Shown here piece after piece: positions 43,797-52,881 of a stretch of DNA of 59,854 bases; positions within the stretch are counted from its first letter, which is position 1, and each line of letters starts with the position of its first letter. The notes below the pieces were generated by a model that was not told where the DNA came from, did not search any database, and saw only the letters and a program-made list of their open reading frames with translations. The translations under genes were made by a program, and so were the position numbers. The DNA lies in NCBI GenBank assembly GCA_949300325.1, contig CASGDQ010000036.1, forward strand, positions 1 to 59,854, given 5' to 3'. This DNA is from an uncultured Spirochaetales bacterium (GTDB taxonomy: Bacteria > Spirochaetota > Spirochaetia > Sphaerochaetales > Sphaerochaetaceae).

Positions 43797-44456
43797 CTAC
43801 CAGGCTATCGGGGTCTGTCCCGTACCGATAAGAAACTCGTTGCATCTTTTGAAATGTCCGTTGCCGAAAAATCCCCTATATGCGCTCAGCGGACTCGGAT
43901 GCGCTGATTCCAGTATCAGATGGCAATTTTTTTCGATAAGGATCTTCTTGCTGCGTGCATAGCTGCCCCAAAGCATAAAAACCTTCGGCCTTTCATCTCG
44001 TCCAAGCTCGACGATCGCGTTGTCTGTGAAAGTCTCCCATCCTTTTCCTGAATGCGATGCCGCACGATGGGCAACCACGGTCAATGTGCTGTTTAAAAGG
44101 AGCACTCCCTGTTTCGCCCAACGGGAAAGATCGCTTGACCAAGGCCCCTGCTCCACTCCTTCATCAATGATTTCCTGATGTATGTTCTTAAGAGAAGGCG
44201 GCTCCTCAATTCCCTCTCTGACAGAAAAAGAAAGTCCCATCGCCTGCCCCTGCTCATGGTATGGATCCTGCCCGACTATTATCACTTTGGTATCGGCGAA
44301 GCTCGTAAGACGGAAAGCATTGAAAATCTCATTCATTGGCGGATACACCACCTTTGTGGAATATTCACCTTTCAAGAAGCGCCTGAGCTCGAGATAATAA
44401 GGCTTCACCTGCTCGATATCGAAAATCGGCTGCCAATCATTTCCAACGTTTATCAT
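43797..44456 (-). CDS. ung: Uracil-DNA glycosylase, family 1
   Basis: 219 residues, normal length. The active-site motif G-Q-D-P-Y-H is near 62-67 and the second motif H-P-S-P-L-S-A-Y-R-G-F near 186-196. It removes uracil from DNA. GGAGGACTT precedes the ATG. Genes before the start (beyond 44456) belong to an AT-rich segment of different character, so ung marks the boundary of the island. Confidence 0.97.
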   Translation of the reverse strand: MINVGNDWQPIFDIEQVKPYYLELRRFLKGEYSTKVVYPPMNEIFNAFRLTSFADTKVIIVGQDPYHEQGQAMGLSFSVREGIEEPPSLKNIHQEIIDEGVEQGPWSSDLSRWAKQGVLLLNSTLTVVAHRAASHSGKGWETFTDNAIVELGRDERPKVFMLWGSYARSKKILIEKNCHLILESAHPSPLSAYRGFFGNGHFKRCNEFLIGTGQTPIAW

Positions 44457-44670
44457 AAGTCCTCCGCCTAAAACGAATCCTTTTCCAGTCTAACATGAAT
44501 CAAGCCGCATTCAAAATAATGTAAAGCTGTCGGAAGTAAATCTCATTTGCAGAATACCATTAAATTAAAAGAACACATCACACTTTCCCCAAAAGGATTT
44601 CCCGTTTACGCAACTCAAATACTTTAGACATAATAAATTTTTCATATAGGGAATAATAAAGTATATATAT

Positions 44671-45666
44671 TTAGGTACTATTTCTCTCTTCAATTCTAGT
44701 TCCCAAAATAATATGTTTATTACCATAATCACCATCCAAAACGTTCAGCAATGTCCGAACGGCCATTATGCTCATATCATATAACATGTTGTCCAGACTT
44801 GTCAGAGAGGGATTACTTATACAAGCATATTTTGAATTATTTATTCCAATAACAGCTATATCGTCAGGTATGCGCTTATTCAAAGTTGCCAACACATGCA
44901 AACCAATTAAAGCAAGAAAATCCTCGGCAAAAATAACCGCATCGACCTCACTATGTGAAGAAAAGAAATCTGTCAAAATATTCTCTACTTTTGAAATATT
45001 CATCTCAACTTTTACTAAACAGCTTGAATCATCACTAAGAAATTCTCTACAACCTCTAGTGAACCCTAATATTTTTTGCTGGTTACTAGGAGTATCGTTA
45101 TAGTAAATGAAACAAATTTTCTTTCTTCCTTTTTCTGCCAATAACCTTACACAATCCATAACGCCATTACATTCATCTGCGACAACACCATAAACATTTG
45201 GGGCCTCAAAATAGCCATTACAAATCGCAACCGGGACGGATGGAATAAACTGGCTAATAGCTCTTTTTACAGTCTCATTTTGATATATTGAGCCAACAAG
45301 TACTAATGCCTCAATCTTTTTTTGTGATAGCATTTGAATATGTAAAGCCATAGACTCAGGATTCAAACCTGTATTATAGATTATGCAAGAATAACCTCTT
45401 TTTGAAAATTCTTGTTCAATATAATACACACCTTCAGTATGATGTGTCATCCTAATATCAGAAATGAGAATGCCTGCCATATGCGACGATTGCGTCACAA
45501 GACTTCTTGCCGTTTCATTGAGAATATAATTATTCTCAGCAAGAAGCTTGTGAACTTTATCTCTCGTCGCTTTCTTTACATATGGGTAATTATTAATAAC
45601 CCGAGATACCGTTGAAGCAGAAACTCCAGCTTTAGCAGCTATATCATAAATCGTTATTTTATCCAA
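44671..45666 (-). CDS. LacI-family transcriptional regulator
   Basis: About 331 residues. Helix-turn-helix: I-T-I-Y-D-I-A-A-K-A-G-V-S-A-S-T-V-S-R-V at the N-terminus, with the hinge helix near 45-58. A periplasmic-binding-like ligand domain follows, with V-A-I-C-N-G-Y near 155 and D-D-I-A-V-I-G-I-N near 265. A TTG start (45666) with GGAGGG nine bases upstream gives the usual M-D-K-I-T-I-Y-D; an ATG 18 bases earlier has no ribosome site. It is the last gene of the island and probably represses the promoter at 57.25 kb, where matching palindromes lie. Confidence 0.9.
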   Translation of the reverse strand: MDKITIYDIAAKAGVSASTVSRVINNYPYVKKATRDKVHKLLAENNYILNETARSLVTQSSHMAGILISDIRMTHHTEGVYYIEQEFSKRGYSCIIYNTGLNPESMALHIQMLSQKKIEALVLVGSIYQNETVKRAISQFIPSVPVAICNGYFEAPNVYGVVADECNGVMDCVRLLAEKGRKKICFIYYNDTPSNQQKILGFTRGCREFLSDDSSCLVKVEMNISKVENILTDFFSSHSEVDAVIFAEDFLALIGLHVLATLNKRIPDDIAVIGINNSKYACISNPSLTSLDNMLYDMSIMAVRTLLNVLDGDYGNKHIILGTRIEERNST

Positions 45667-45687
45667 ATTTCTACTTCCCTCCATATT

Positions 45688-46038
45688 TTATGAATATAAT
45701 ATGAGTGCAATGATTTCAAGGGGAACTGAACCGTTATTTTTTATCCCATGCCCAGTTCCACTTGGAGTAATAGCCACATCACCTGTTTCAATTTTTTTTA
45801 TCACACCATTATCATTATATTCAGCACTTCCTGAAATTACATAATAAATTTCCGTATCACCATGATGTACATGATAACCAATACCAGATCCAGCAGGTAC
45901 TGTTGTATGAGCAAAAACCCGACCCTTATCATTAAGTTCCTTAGGCTCATTTATAAGATTTCTAACCAAAATATAACCATCTGCATCAAACTTCTTATCA
46001 AATCTCTCTACTATCTTTTCACTTGCTTTTCTTATCAT
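45688..46038 (-). CDS. Cupin-domain protein
   Basis: 116 residues, a single cupin: G-x-G-I-G-Y-H-V-H-H-G-D-T-E-I-Y-Y-V near 50-67 with His and Glu metal ligands, and I-T-P-S-G-T-G-H-G near 93-101. Small cupins bind metals or isomerise sugars; function here unknown. AAGGAG precedes the ATG. It sits just upstream of the LacI gene with a few bases between, so the two are co-transcribed. Confidence 0.85.
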   Translation of the reverse strand: MIRKASEKIVERFDKKFDADGYILVRNLINEPKELNDKGRVFAHTTVPAGSGIGYHVHHGDTEIYYVISGSAEYNDNGVIKKIETGDVAITPSGTGHGIKNNGSVPLEIIALILYS

Positions 46039-46166
46039 ATTATAATCTCCTTATTAATATTAATCTTGCATTCATTTCTTTAAAATTATGCAATTTTCTC
46101 AAATAAAGTAACAATTGCTATACCAAGTTAATAAAGTATAAATACAATGAAGTACTTATAATATTC

Positions 46167-46203
46167 TTAACTCATACCACTTCCATATATCATTTACCTC
46201 CTT
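46167..46203 (-). other. Ribosome-binding site with no real gene after it
   Basis: On the minus strand AAGGAGG (46197-46203) follows the MFS stop and is followed within three bases by an ATG that opens only eight codons (46167-46193). The 179-base gap up to the cupin start holds nothing else coding. It may be a leader peptide or what is left of a lost gene. Confidence 0.35.
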
Positions 46204-46217
46204 GAAGATTAGTATAA

Positions 46218-47453
46218 CTAAAACACTTGTCTATTTCTCAAAAGCAAATAGATAAAAACTAGAATTGCACAGAATGTAAAAAAAGCTGCTACAAAAAATA
46301 CCCTTGTTATTCCGATTAAATCTGCAACACAGCCCAGAAATAAAGAACTTATACAAATTCCAGCGTCTGTAGCCATTTGTATCATAGAATTTGCCATTCC
46401 ACGTTCAGAGCTTCCTGTATTAATAATAGCAATCGAATGCAGTGTTGGAATAACAGAACCAAATCCAATTCCATACAGTATCGACAGGAATAACAAAGGA
46501 AGCAAAACATTGCAGTATGATATGCCAAATAAACTGACTGTAATTAAAATGGTACTTCCAATAATTGTTTGAGGAATACCTATTTTCTTTGAAATACGAC
46601 CGACAAACATTCTGCTCAACGCCAAAGCCACAGCTTGTACAGTGAAAAACAATCCTATATTGTCTATTCCCTTAGCAGAAGCCCAAGTAGGAAGAAAAGT
46701 CACAAGTCCACTGCAGCCGAGCATGATTAAAAATACAATTAACGAGGGAATATAAACGAGTTTCCGTTCAGATGTGTTCTTTTCAGCATCTTTATTTGCA
46801 TATTTCCTTTTATCTTTATCTTCTTTAGAAGAACTTTTTTTATATACATCTAGTATCGGATCCTCATATTTCACAGTACTCCCTACAATTAAAGAAAGTA
46901 AACCAAAAACAGCACAAGCAGTAAATAAAGCTCGATAACTAAAATCATTAATTAAGAATAATGCAATACCAGGACCTAATGCATATGATAATGTTTGAGC
47001 AAGATTATAATATCCCAATCCTTCTAGCACCCTGTCCTCAGGGAGAATATCTGTCGTAATTGTAGTAGCAGATGTATTACACAATGAATAAAAAGGAGCA
47101 TTAATAACTCTAATTAGCATGAGCAATGGAATGCTGCTTATAAAACCAAAAGAAAACATTATGAGCGAGAAAACAATTCCAGATAAAACATATACCTTTT
47201 TTCGAGAATACTTACCTAATACTTTTCCCACAAAAGGCTTCCATAAAGCAGAAGCTCCCATATATATGCTTGTCATTGCTCCTGCTGCCATCAATCCTCC
47301 ACCCAAAGATTGGACATAAAGGGGAAACGTTGTTGCTTGGAATTGTGTACTGAACGAAATTATCGTAGCTACAAAAAACATCTTCAGAAATTCTATTGTC
47401 CAAATTTTAGAATTACTGTTTCTAATTTCTGCAGCTTTAAAATATTTTTCCAT
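46218..47453 (-). CDS. MFS transporter
   Basis: 411 residues with 12 hydrophobic helices and a charged central loop (about 195-225, K-K-S-S-S-K-E-D-K-D-K-R-K). The loop after helix 2 reads G-K-V-L-G-K-Y-S-R-K-K-V-Y-V, the usual MFS motif. Such proteins export drugs or metabolites or import sugars. Its place in an operon with an ABC importer suggests product export. AT-rich, like its neighbours. Confidence 0.87.
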   Translation of the reverse strand: MEKYFKAAEIRNSNSKIWTIEFLKMFFVATIISFSTQFQATTFPLYVQSLGGGLMAAGAMTSIYMGASALWKPFVGKVLGKYSRKKVYVLSGIVFSLIMFSFGFISSIPLLMLIRVINAPFYSLCNTSATTITTDILPEDRVLEGLGYYNLAQTLSYALGPGIALFLINDFSYRALFTACAVFGLLSLIVGSTVKYEDPILDVYKKSSSKEDKDKRKYANKDAEKNTSERKLVYIPSLIVFLIMLGCSGLVTFLPTWASAKGIDNIGLFFTVQAVALALSRMFVGRISKKIGIPQTIIGSTILITVSLFGISYCNVLLPLLFLSILYGIGFGSVIPTLHSIAIINTGSSERGMANSMIQMATDAGICISSLFLGCVADLIGITRVFFVAAFFTFCAILVFIYLLLRNRQVF

Positions 47454-47480
47454 ATTAAATCATTCTCCTCATCCAAAACT

Positions 47481-48920
47481 TTAAATTTTCGCCCACTTAC
47501 CAGAGTTGTATCTGGACATCAAAAGAACAGCACATAATGATTCAGAAATAGCTAATGATAGCCAAGCTCCATTCAATCCCAATCCCAAATAATTAATTGC
47601 TAAAAAAGCGAATAACGGACGACAAACTAATTGAGCAAAGGTATAACATAAAGCTACACTCTTTGTATCTCCGGCCCCTCTCATAGCTCCGGCCAGCACA
47701 TATTGAAATGCTGCAAAAGGTTGCATCATAGCAACAATTTTTAAAGGAATCGCGCCATATTCGATGATAGCTCGATCTGAATTATATAAGCTGATAAGGC
47801 TTGGGCCACCAAAGAAATATATTCCCATTAAAACTATTGCAATAATCAAACTTAACTTTGCAGTGCAGTTTGTATATAAGACTGCTAAATCAGTTCTCTT
47901 ACTCCCAATACTTTGACCGGCTAAAGTAGTTGATACAACCGAGAATGCTTGCCCACTCATTCCTGTAAGCAACTGAATATTCAAACAGATCACATGTGTT
48001 GCATATAAAGAAGTTCCTAAAGATGCAACAATTGCTGTAAAGACCGCTATTCCAAGTTTGCTTATTGATCTTTCCAGCATTGCAGGAAAACCTATGTTCA
48101 ACAATTGTTTCAAATATAATATATCAAGCTTTCCAAACAACGCAGAAAATTTCAACTTTAAAAGATTATTTTTTTTAAAACAAAACAGGCATGCTAAAAA
48201 GAAGCCTGCAAAATGTCCACATACTGTAGCAATACCAGCGCCCAATACTCCTAAAGCAGGCATTCCTAACTTACCACCAATTAATACCCAATTTAAAATG
48301 ATGTTAAGAATATTAGATGTTAAATTATATATCATAGGCAACCTTGTATTGCCAACACCCCGTAAAGAAGCAGTAAAAGACGTTGTCAAAGCCAAAGGTA
48401 TAAAACCTATCATTAGCACCTTTATGTATTCTGTACCATAGCGTAATGTTATTGGGTCTGGAGCATTAAAAATAATTAATAAAGGTTTTGCAAATATAAA
48501 ACCCAAAAAAGAAACAGGCAAAGCAAAACATAAGGAAAGAAACAAACCATTACGAACATAATCCGAAATTTTATCTATATAGCCTGCTCCGACAGTTTTT
48601 GCAATATTGGCAGTAAGTCCAATATTAATTGCAATAAACAATGTAATCAGTAGTCCACTTATCTGACTGGCAAGGCCCACTGCAGCAAGGGCCTCCTTGC
48701 CAACACCTCCAACCTGAATCTGATCAAACATCGTAGTGACCTGCAACAAGGCATATTCAACGGCAGCCGGGATAAATAATTTTATTATTCTTTTATATAC
48801 AAGATCCCGGTTTAATCCATTTGGATATTCAGGATAAAAAAAACTCCTGATTTCTAAATTATGACTCATACACGATTGTTGAAGAACATCCTCTTTATCT
48901 GCAAGAACACAGCAAAACAT
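47481..48920 (-). CDS. MATE-family efflux transporter
   Basis: 479 residues, about 12 helices. MATE features are L-F-I-P-A-A-V-E-Y-A-L-L-Q-V at the first helix, V-G-G-V-G-K-E-A-L-A-A-V-G-L-A near 72, and a second half beginning P-A-M-L-E-R-S. MATE proteins expel cations by H+ or Na+ antiport. An ATG 51 bases downstream is an alternative start; neither has a ribosome site. It is preceded by a hairpin after the PEP-mutase-family gene. Confidence 0.88.
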   Translation of the reverse strand: MFCCVLADKEDVLQQSCMSHNLEIRSFFYPEYPNGLNRDLVYKRIIKLFIPAAVEYALLQVTTMFDQIQVGGVGKEALAAVGLASQISGLLITLFIAINIGLTANIAKTVGAGYIDKISDYVRNGLFLSLCFALPVSFLGFIFAKPLLIIFNAPDPITLRYGTEYIKVLMIGFIPLALTTSFTASLRGVGNTRLPMIYNLTSNILNIILNWVLIGGKLGMPALGVLGAGIATVCGHFAGFFLACLFCFKKNNLLKLKFSALFGKLDILYLKQLLNIGFPAMLERSISKLGIAVFTAIVASLGTSLYATHVICLNIQLLTGMSGQAFSVVSTTLAGQSIGSKRTDLAVLYTNCTAKLSLIIAIVLMGIYFFGGPSLISLYNSDRAIIEYGAIPLKIVAMMQPFAAFQYVLAGAMRGAGDTKSVALCYTFAQLVCRPLFAFLAINYLGLGLNGAWLSLAISESLCAVLLMSRYNSGKWAKI

Positions 48921-48932
48921 ATAACAGGATAC

Positions 48933-48954
48933 CGGCTAGGCAACTTGCTAGCCG
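48933..48954 (-). other. Intergenic hairpin before MATE gene
   Basis: CGGCTAG (48933-48939) pairs with CTAGCCG (48948-48954). On the minus strand no T-run follows, so it is more likely an mRNA-stability or attenuation hairpin than a terminator. Confidence 0.4.
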
Positions 48955-49001
48955 ATAAAGAATTTTTTTGATAAAAAATAGAAACGGATTACAGAGATAA
49001 A

Positions 49002-50000
49002 CTATCTTACTGGCCCCAATTCAGGTTCGTATGCTTTAACATTTTTAAAGTTATCCGCCAATCGGTTTTCAACTTCAAGGAAATCAGGAGTAACTCTTAA
49101 TTGTTCAAAGCGTGCTATAACTGCAGGATCCGCTCCAAGATAATCATCATTTTCAGAATAAATCGTATTTTTATCTTTAAATACTCTTTGCCCGTATCTA
49201 ATCATGCCAGCGATAGCACCTTTACTGAAACAATGGCAAGTAATCAGCTGAAAACCGAGTTTGTATAATTCATCAACATCGTCAACATCACTTTCATTGT
49301 CATCCGCATGTAAATCCGGATAACACATCCATCCTGGAACACGATCATGTATCTCTTTCCACGATGACCTCTCATTTCGTGCATTAATATTTTGGATCAT
49401 GGTCATATGAGCCCCGACTTTTATTCCTAATTGAGCTCTCCTGATCGCTTCTTCCAACCCTAACATTTCATCTTGTTTTATACCAAAATATCCTTCCTTA
49501 AATTTCTTAGCTCCGCCTCCTTTGCAATTAGTTCGTGCTATCACCATGCAATCTGTTCCTTTAACAGCCTCAACAGCAGCCTGAACATGCATCGCCCATT
49601 GTTCTGCCGATAAAAATACTTGCTCCGAAACCCTAACGTTTCCGAGGCGAACTTCAGCTGTATCTTCAATAGATACTGCCATAATTCCTGCTTCTGCAAA
49701 TCTTTTTATATTCCGATATGTCTCCATTGGTGTAGCACCACCTGCTTCTGTATCCGCCAATACAGCCATTCCTGTTCCTCTTGCAATTCGTTCGGATGAA
49801 TACAACATCTCTTCCATACTCATCAAACCTCTCGGAGCACCTCCAACAAGAGACCATGTCTGTTCTGAGCTGCTTATTGTTACTGCTTCAAAGCCTATGG
49901 CTTCTGCAACTCTTGCAGAAATACAATCATAAATACAAGGAGCCCAAAGAGCCTCATGTCTTTCGTTGATAAGTTGAAAAAAACTTTTTTTTGCTGACAT
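49002..50000 (-). CDS. Isocitrate lyase/PEP mutase-family enzyme
   Basis: 332 residues. The TIM-barrel start A-P-C-I-Y-D-C-I-S-A-R-V-A-E, then G-F-E-A-V-T-I-S-S-S and V-L-A-D-T-E-A-G-G, with the metal Asp, match this superfamily, which cleaves or forms C-C or C-P bonds next to a carboxylate. S-I-E-D-T-A-E-V-R-L-G-N is where methylisocitrate lyases carry K/R-C-G-H; that Cys is absent. So it is not a standard lyase of that group; an oxaloacetate-, dimethylmalate- or phosphonate-type substrate is possible. AAGGAGG lies before the ATG. It is in the same operon as the Dpp-type importer. Confidence 0.85.
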   Translation of the reverse strand: MSAKKSFFQLINERHEALWAPCIYDCISARVAEAIGFEAVTISSSEQTWSLVGGAPRGLMSMEEMLYSSERIARGTGMAVLADTEAGGATPMETYRNIKRFAEAGIMAVSIEDTAEVRLGNVRVSEQVFLSAEQWAMHVQAAVEAVKGTDCMVIARTNCKGGGAKKFKEGYFGIKQDEMLGLEEAIRRAQLGIKVGAHMTMIQNINARNERSSWKEIHDRVPGWMCYPDLHADDNESDVDDVDELYKLGFQLITCHCFSKGAIAGMIRYGQRVFKDKNTIYSENDDYLGADPAVIARFEQLRVTPDFLEVENRLADNFKNVKAYEPELGPVR

Positions 50001-50023
50001 AAAAACCTCCTTTTTTTATCTCA

Positions 50024-51019
50024 TCAAATTAAATTTTTATAGTTAAAACATGCAACAGAATGAGTGTCGGATACAGATTCCAACAATGGCATTTCTTTTG
50101 AGCACCTATCTGTCGCGTGGGGACAGCGTGGATGAAAAGGACATCCAGTAGGACAATGAATCGGGCTAGGTACTTCACCTTCCAATTCTATCCGATGTCG
50201 CTTTTTCTCAAGATGATAATCAACAACAGGTATTGCTGAAAGTAATGCTTTAGTATATGGATGCAATGAATGATTATACATTTCATCTGAATCCATGATT
50301 TCAACTATTTTACCCAGATACATAACGCAAATCTGATTTGCAATATGTCTTACCACAGCAAGATCATGAGCAACAAAGATATAAGTCAGCCCCAAATTCT
50401 GCTGTAACTCTTTTAAAAGATTGATTATCTGAGCTTGAATTGAAACATCAAGGGCAGAAACAGGTTCGTCACAAATTATTACTTCAGGATAACATGCTAG
50501 CGCTCTTGCTATGCCTATTCTTTGTCTCTGACCCCCACTAAGCTCATGTGGATAACGCTCACCTATCTCCTCAGATAAACCAACAATGTTCAAAAACTTT
50601 TTTACTTCTTTATCAATAGTTTGAGAATCCCTTTCTTTTCCATCAGAAATCAGAACCTCCTTTATTATCGAATATGCGGTCTGACGAGGATCCAAAGAAC
50701 CATAAGGGTCTTGAAAAATCATCTGTATTTTTCTTTTTATTTTGTCATGATCCTTTTTAGATAATGCAAGAACATTTTCATTTTTAAACAATACCTCTCC
50801 ACTAGTGGATTTAACCATTCTTAAAATTGCTTTACCTGTTGTTGTCTTACCACAACCACTTTCTCCAACAATTCCAAGAGTCTTCCCTTTCTCAATTTCA
50901 AAAGAAACATCATCTACAGCTTTGACAGTCCCAATAACAGTCTTGCTTATTCCTTTTGTCAAAGGAAAATACACTTTCAAACCTTTAACAGATAGAATTG
51001 GTATCACAGTTTTTGTCAT
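50024..51019 (-). CDS. Peptide-type ABC transporter ATPase (OppF/DppF-like)
   Basis: 331 residues. G-E-S-G-C-G-K-T (Walker A) near 48-55, L-S-G-G-Q-R-Q-R signature, I-I-C-D-E-P Walker B, and the Opp C-terminal motif G-C-P-F-H-P-R-C-P. The ATG at 51019 has AAGGAGG upstream and overlaps the oppD-like stop by four bases; a longer frame to 51049 is rejected. Confidence 0.95.
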   Translation of the reverse strand: MTKTVIPILSVKGLKVYFPLTKGISKTVIGTVKAVDDVSFEIEKGKTLGIVGESGCGKTTTGKAILRMVKSTSGEVLFKNENVLALSKKDHDKIKRKIQMIFQDPYGSLDPRQTAYSIIKEVLISDGKERDSQTIDKEVKKFLNIVGLSEEIGERYPHELSGGQRQRIGIARALACYPEVIICDEPVSALDVSIQAQIINLLKELQQNLGLTYIFVAHDLAVVRHIANQICVMYLGKIVEIMDSDEMYNHSLHPYTKALLSAIPVVDYHLEKKRHRIELEGEVPSPIHCPTGCPFHPRCPHATDRCSKEMPLLESVSDTHSVACFNYKNLI

Positions 51020-52014
51020 GCTTTTTCCTCCTTCCCAAACAAATGGCATGCAACAAAATGGTCACCATTTCCCTTCCGTAATAATTCAGGTTCTTTCAAA
51101 GATCGGCAGAGATCACATGCATATGGACATCTTGGTGCAAATGAACAGTAATCAGGTAAATCCGCTAGACTTGGAGGTGCTCCTTCTATAGGAACAAGGT
51201 GATCACGCCTCGCCTCTTCGATTTTAGGTACAGCAGAAAGTAATCCAATAGTATAAGGATGAGTAGGATCGGTTAAAATATCTTCAGTTGTACCAGATTC
51301 TATTATTTTGCCTGCATACATAACGTAAATACGGTCAGAATATCTAGATACCAATCCCAAATTATGAGTGACTATGATTATGCTTGAATTATGAGACTTC
51401 TTTACATCCATGAGTAATTCCATGACCTGTGCCTGCACTGTTACATCCAACGCAGTGGTAGGCTCATCTGCGATAATCAAATCAGCTTCACAGGCAACAG
51501 CAAATGCAATCAAAACACGCTGTCTCATCCCTCCACTCATTTCAAAAGGATAATTTCTCATTCGAAGTTCAGCATCGGGTATACCAACAGCATCCAAAGA
51601 TTTTACGGCAATTTTCCAAGCCTCTTTCCGGTCAATCTTCTTATGTGCTCTAATTACGTCTACAAATTGATCTCCAATTCTAAAAACGGGATTTAAGGAG
51701 GTCATTGGTTCTTGGAAAATCATTGCAATTCGGTTTCCACGTATCTTATTCATATCCGTTGCAGGTTTTCCATCTTTTAAAAGCTGTATCTCATCAAATT
51801 TAACATCACCTTCAAGTATCTTTCCTGGAGGAGTCTGAATAAGCTGCATTACCGACATCTGAGTAACAGATTTTCCGCATCCACTTTCACCCACTACGGC
51901 TACAACTTCATTCCTGTTAACGTGATAAGATACTCCTCTTACTGCGTGAACCTCTTTCTCTCCTAAAAAAAAGGATACTTTTAACCCTTTACATTCCAAT
52001 AATACCGCACTCAT
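51016..52014 (-). CDS. Peptide-type ABC transporter ATPase (OppD/DppD-like)
   Basis: 332 residues. Walker A G-E-S-G-C-G-K-S near 39-46, signature M-S-G-G-M-R-Q-R, Walker B I-I-A-D-E-P and C-terminal C-S-F-A-P-R-C-P. It partners the OppF-like ATPase that follows; unlike the transporter at 35.7 kb the two ATPases are separate genes. Confidence 0.95.
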   Translation of the reverse strand: MSAVLLECKGLKVSFFLGEKEVHAVRGVSYHVNRNEVVAVVGESGCGKSVTQMSVMQLIQTPPGKILEGDVKFDEIQLLKDGKPATDMNKIRGNRIAMIFQEPMTSLNPVFRIGDQFVDVIRAHKKIDRKEAWKIAVKSLDAVGIPDAELRMRNYPFEMSGGMRQRVLIAFAVACEADLIIADEPTTALDVTVQAQVMELLMDVKKSHNSSIIIVTHNLGLVSRYSDRIYVMYAGKIIESGTTEDILTDPTHPYTIGLLSAVPKIEEARRDHLVPIEGAPPSLADLPDYCSFAPRCPYACDLCRSLKEPELLRKGNGDHFVACHLFGKEEKA

Positions 52015-52023
52015 AATACATCC

Positions 52024-52881
52024 TCACAACTTCCCTCTTAAACGAGGATCAATAGCATCTCTCAGGCTATCTCCAAAAATATTGAAAGCTAAAACAACAA
52101 GCAAAATACATAATCCAGGAATAAAAGCTAATAATGGCCTGTTAAACATGTACTGATAACCATCCGCAACCATACTACCCCATGATGCTGTTGGCTGCTG
52201 AATTCCTATCCCCAAAAAACTCAATGTAGACTCTTGCATAATTGTTGCTCCTAGATTCATTGTGAAGGTGACCATCATGGTAGGAAACGCATTTGGAAGG
52301 AGATGTTTCAAAATTATTTTATAAGATTTGACATTAGCAAATCTCAACGCAATTATATAATCGGTTTCTTTAAGACTTAAAACAAGTCCATACATAAGCC
52401 GGATATAGCTTGGAAGCATACCAAAGCTCAAAGCAAAAACCATACCAAATATGCTATGTCCAACTAATATTCCAATAACAATCGTAAACAACATTGGAGG
52501 AATTGCAAGCTGAACATCAACATAACGCATAATCACTGAGCTTAAAATACCATCACGATATCCTGCTGTAAGGCCAAGCATCATTCCGACAACGGCACCA
52601 ACAACACATGATAGCACACTTATTGTCAAAGAAATTCTAGCTCCATAAAGTATTCTAGACAATACATCGCGGCCATGCAAATCACATCCAAAAATATGAG
52701 CGGCATTAGGCAATTCAAGAGAACTAGTCAGATCCATTTGATTAGGATCATATGGAGTCAAAATTGTTGCAAAAATTGCGGAAACCAAAAAAAGGACAAT
52801 AACGACAACAGATGCATAAGCTATGAACCCTCTGCTAAAGAAAGTCCTGCACATTTCCCTAAATCTAACAGAAGTTCTCAT
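52024..52881 (-). CDS. Peptide-type ABC transporter permease (DppC-like)
   Basis: 285 residues, six helices. F-G-C-D-L-H-G-R-D-V-L-S-R near 65-77 and the C-terminal L-S-F-L-G-I-G-I-Q-Q-P-T-A-S-W-G are DppC hallmarks. The start overlaps the DppB-like stop by four bases. Confidence 0.93.
   Translation of the reverse strand: MRTSVRFREMCRTFFSRGFIAYASVVVIVLFLVSAIFATILTPYDPNQMDLTSSLELPNAAHIFGCDLHGRDVLSRILYGARISLTISVLSCVVGAVVGMMLGLTAGYRDGILSSVIMRYVDVQLAIPPMLFTIVIGILVGHSIFGMVFALSFGMLPSYIRLMYGLVLSLKETDYIIALRFANVKSYKIILKHLLPNAFPTMMVTFTMNLGATIMQESTLSFLGIGIQQPTASWGSMVADGYQYMFNRPLLAFIPGLCILLVVLAFNIFGDSLRDAIDPRLRGKL

Noticed and set aside
49666..49857. 63-codon minus-strand frame inside the PEP-mutase-family gene
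   Set aside because: It is another frame of a gene with clear family motifs and a strong ribosome site.
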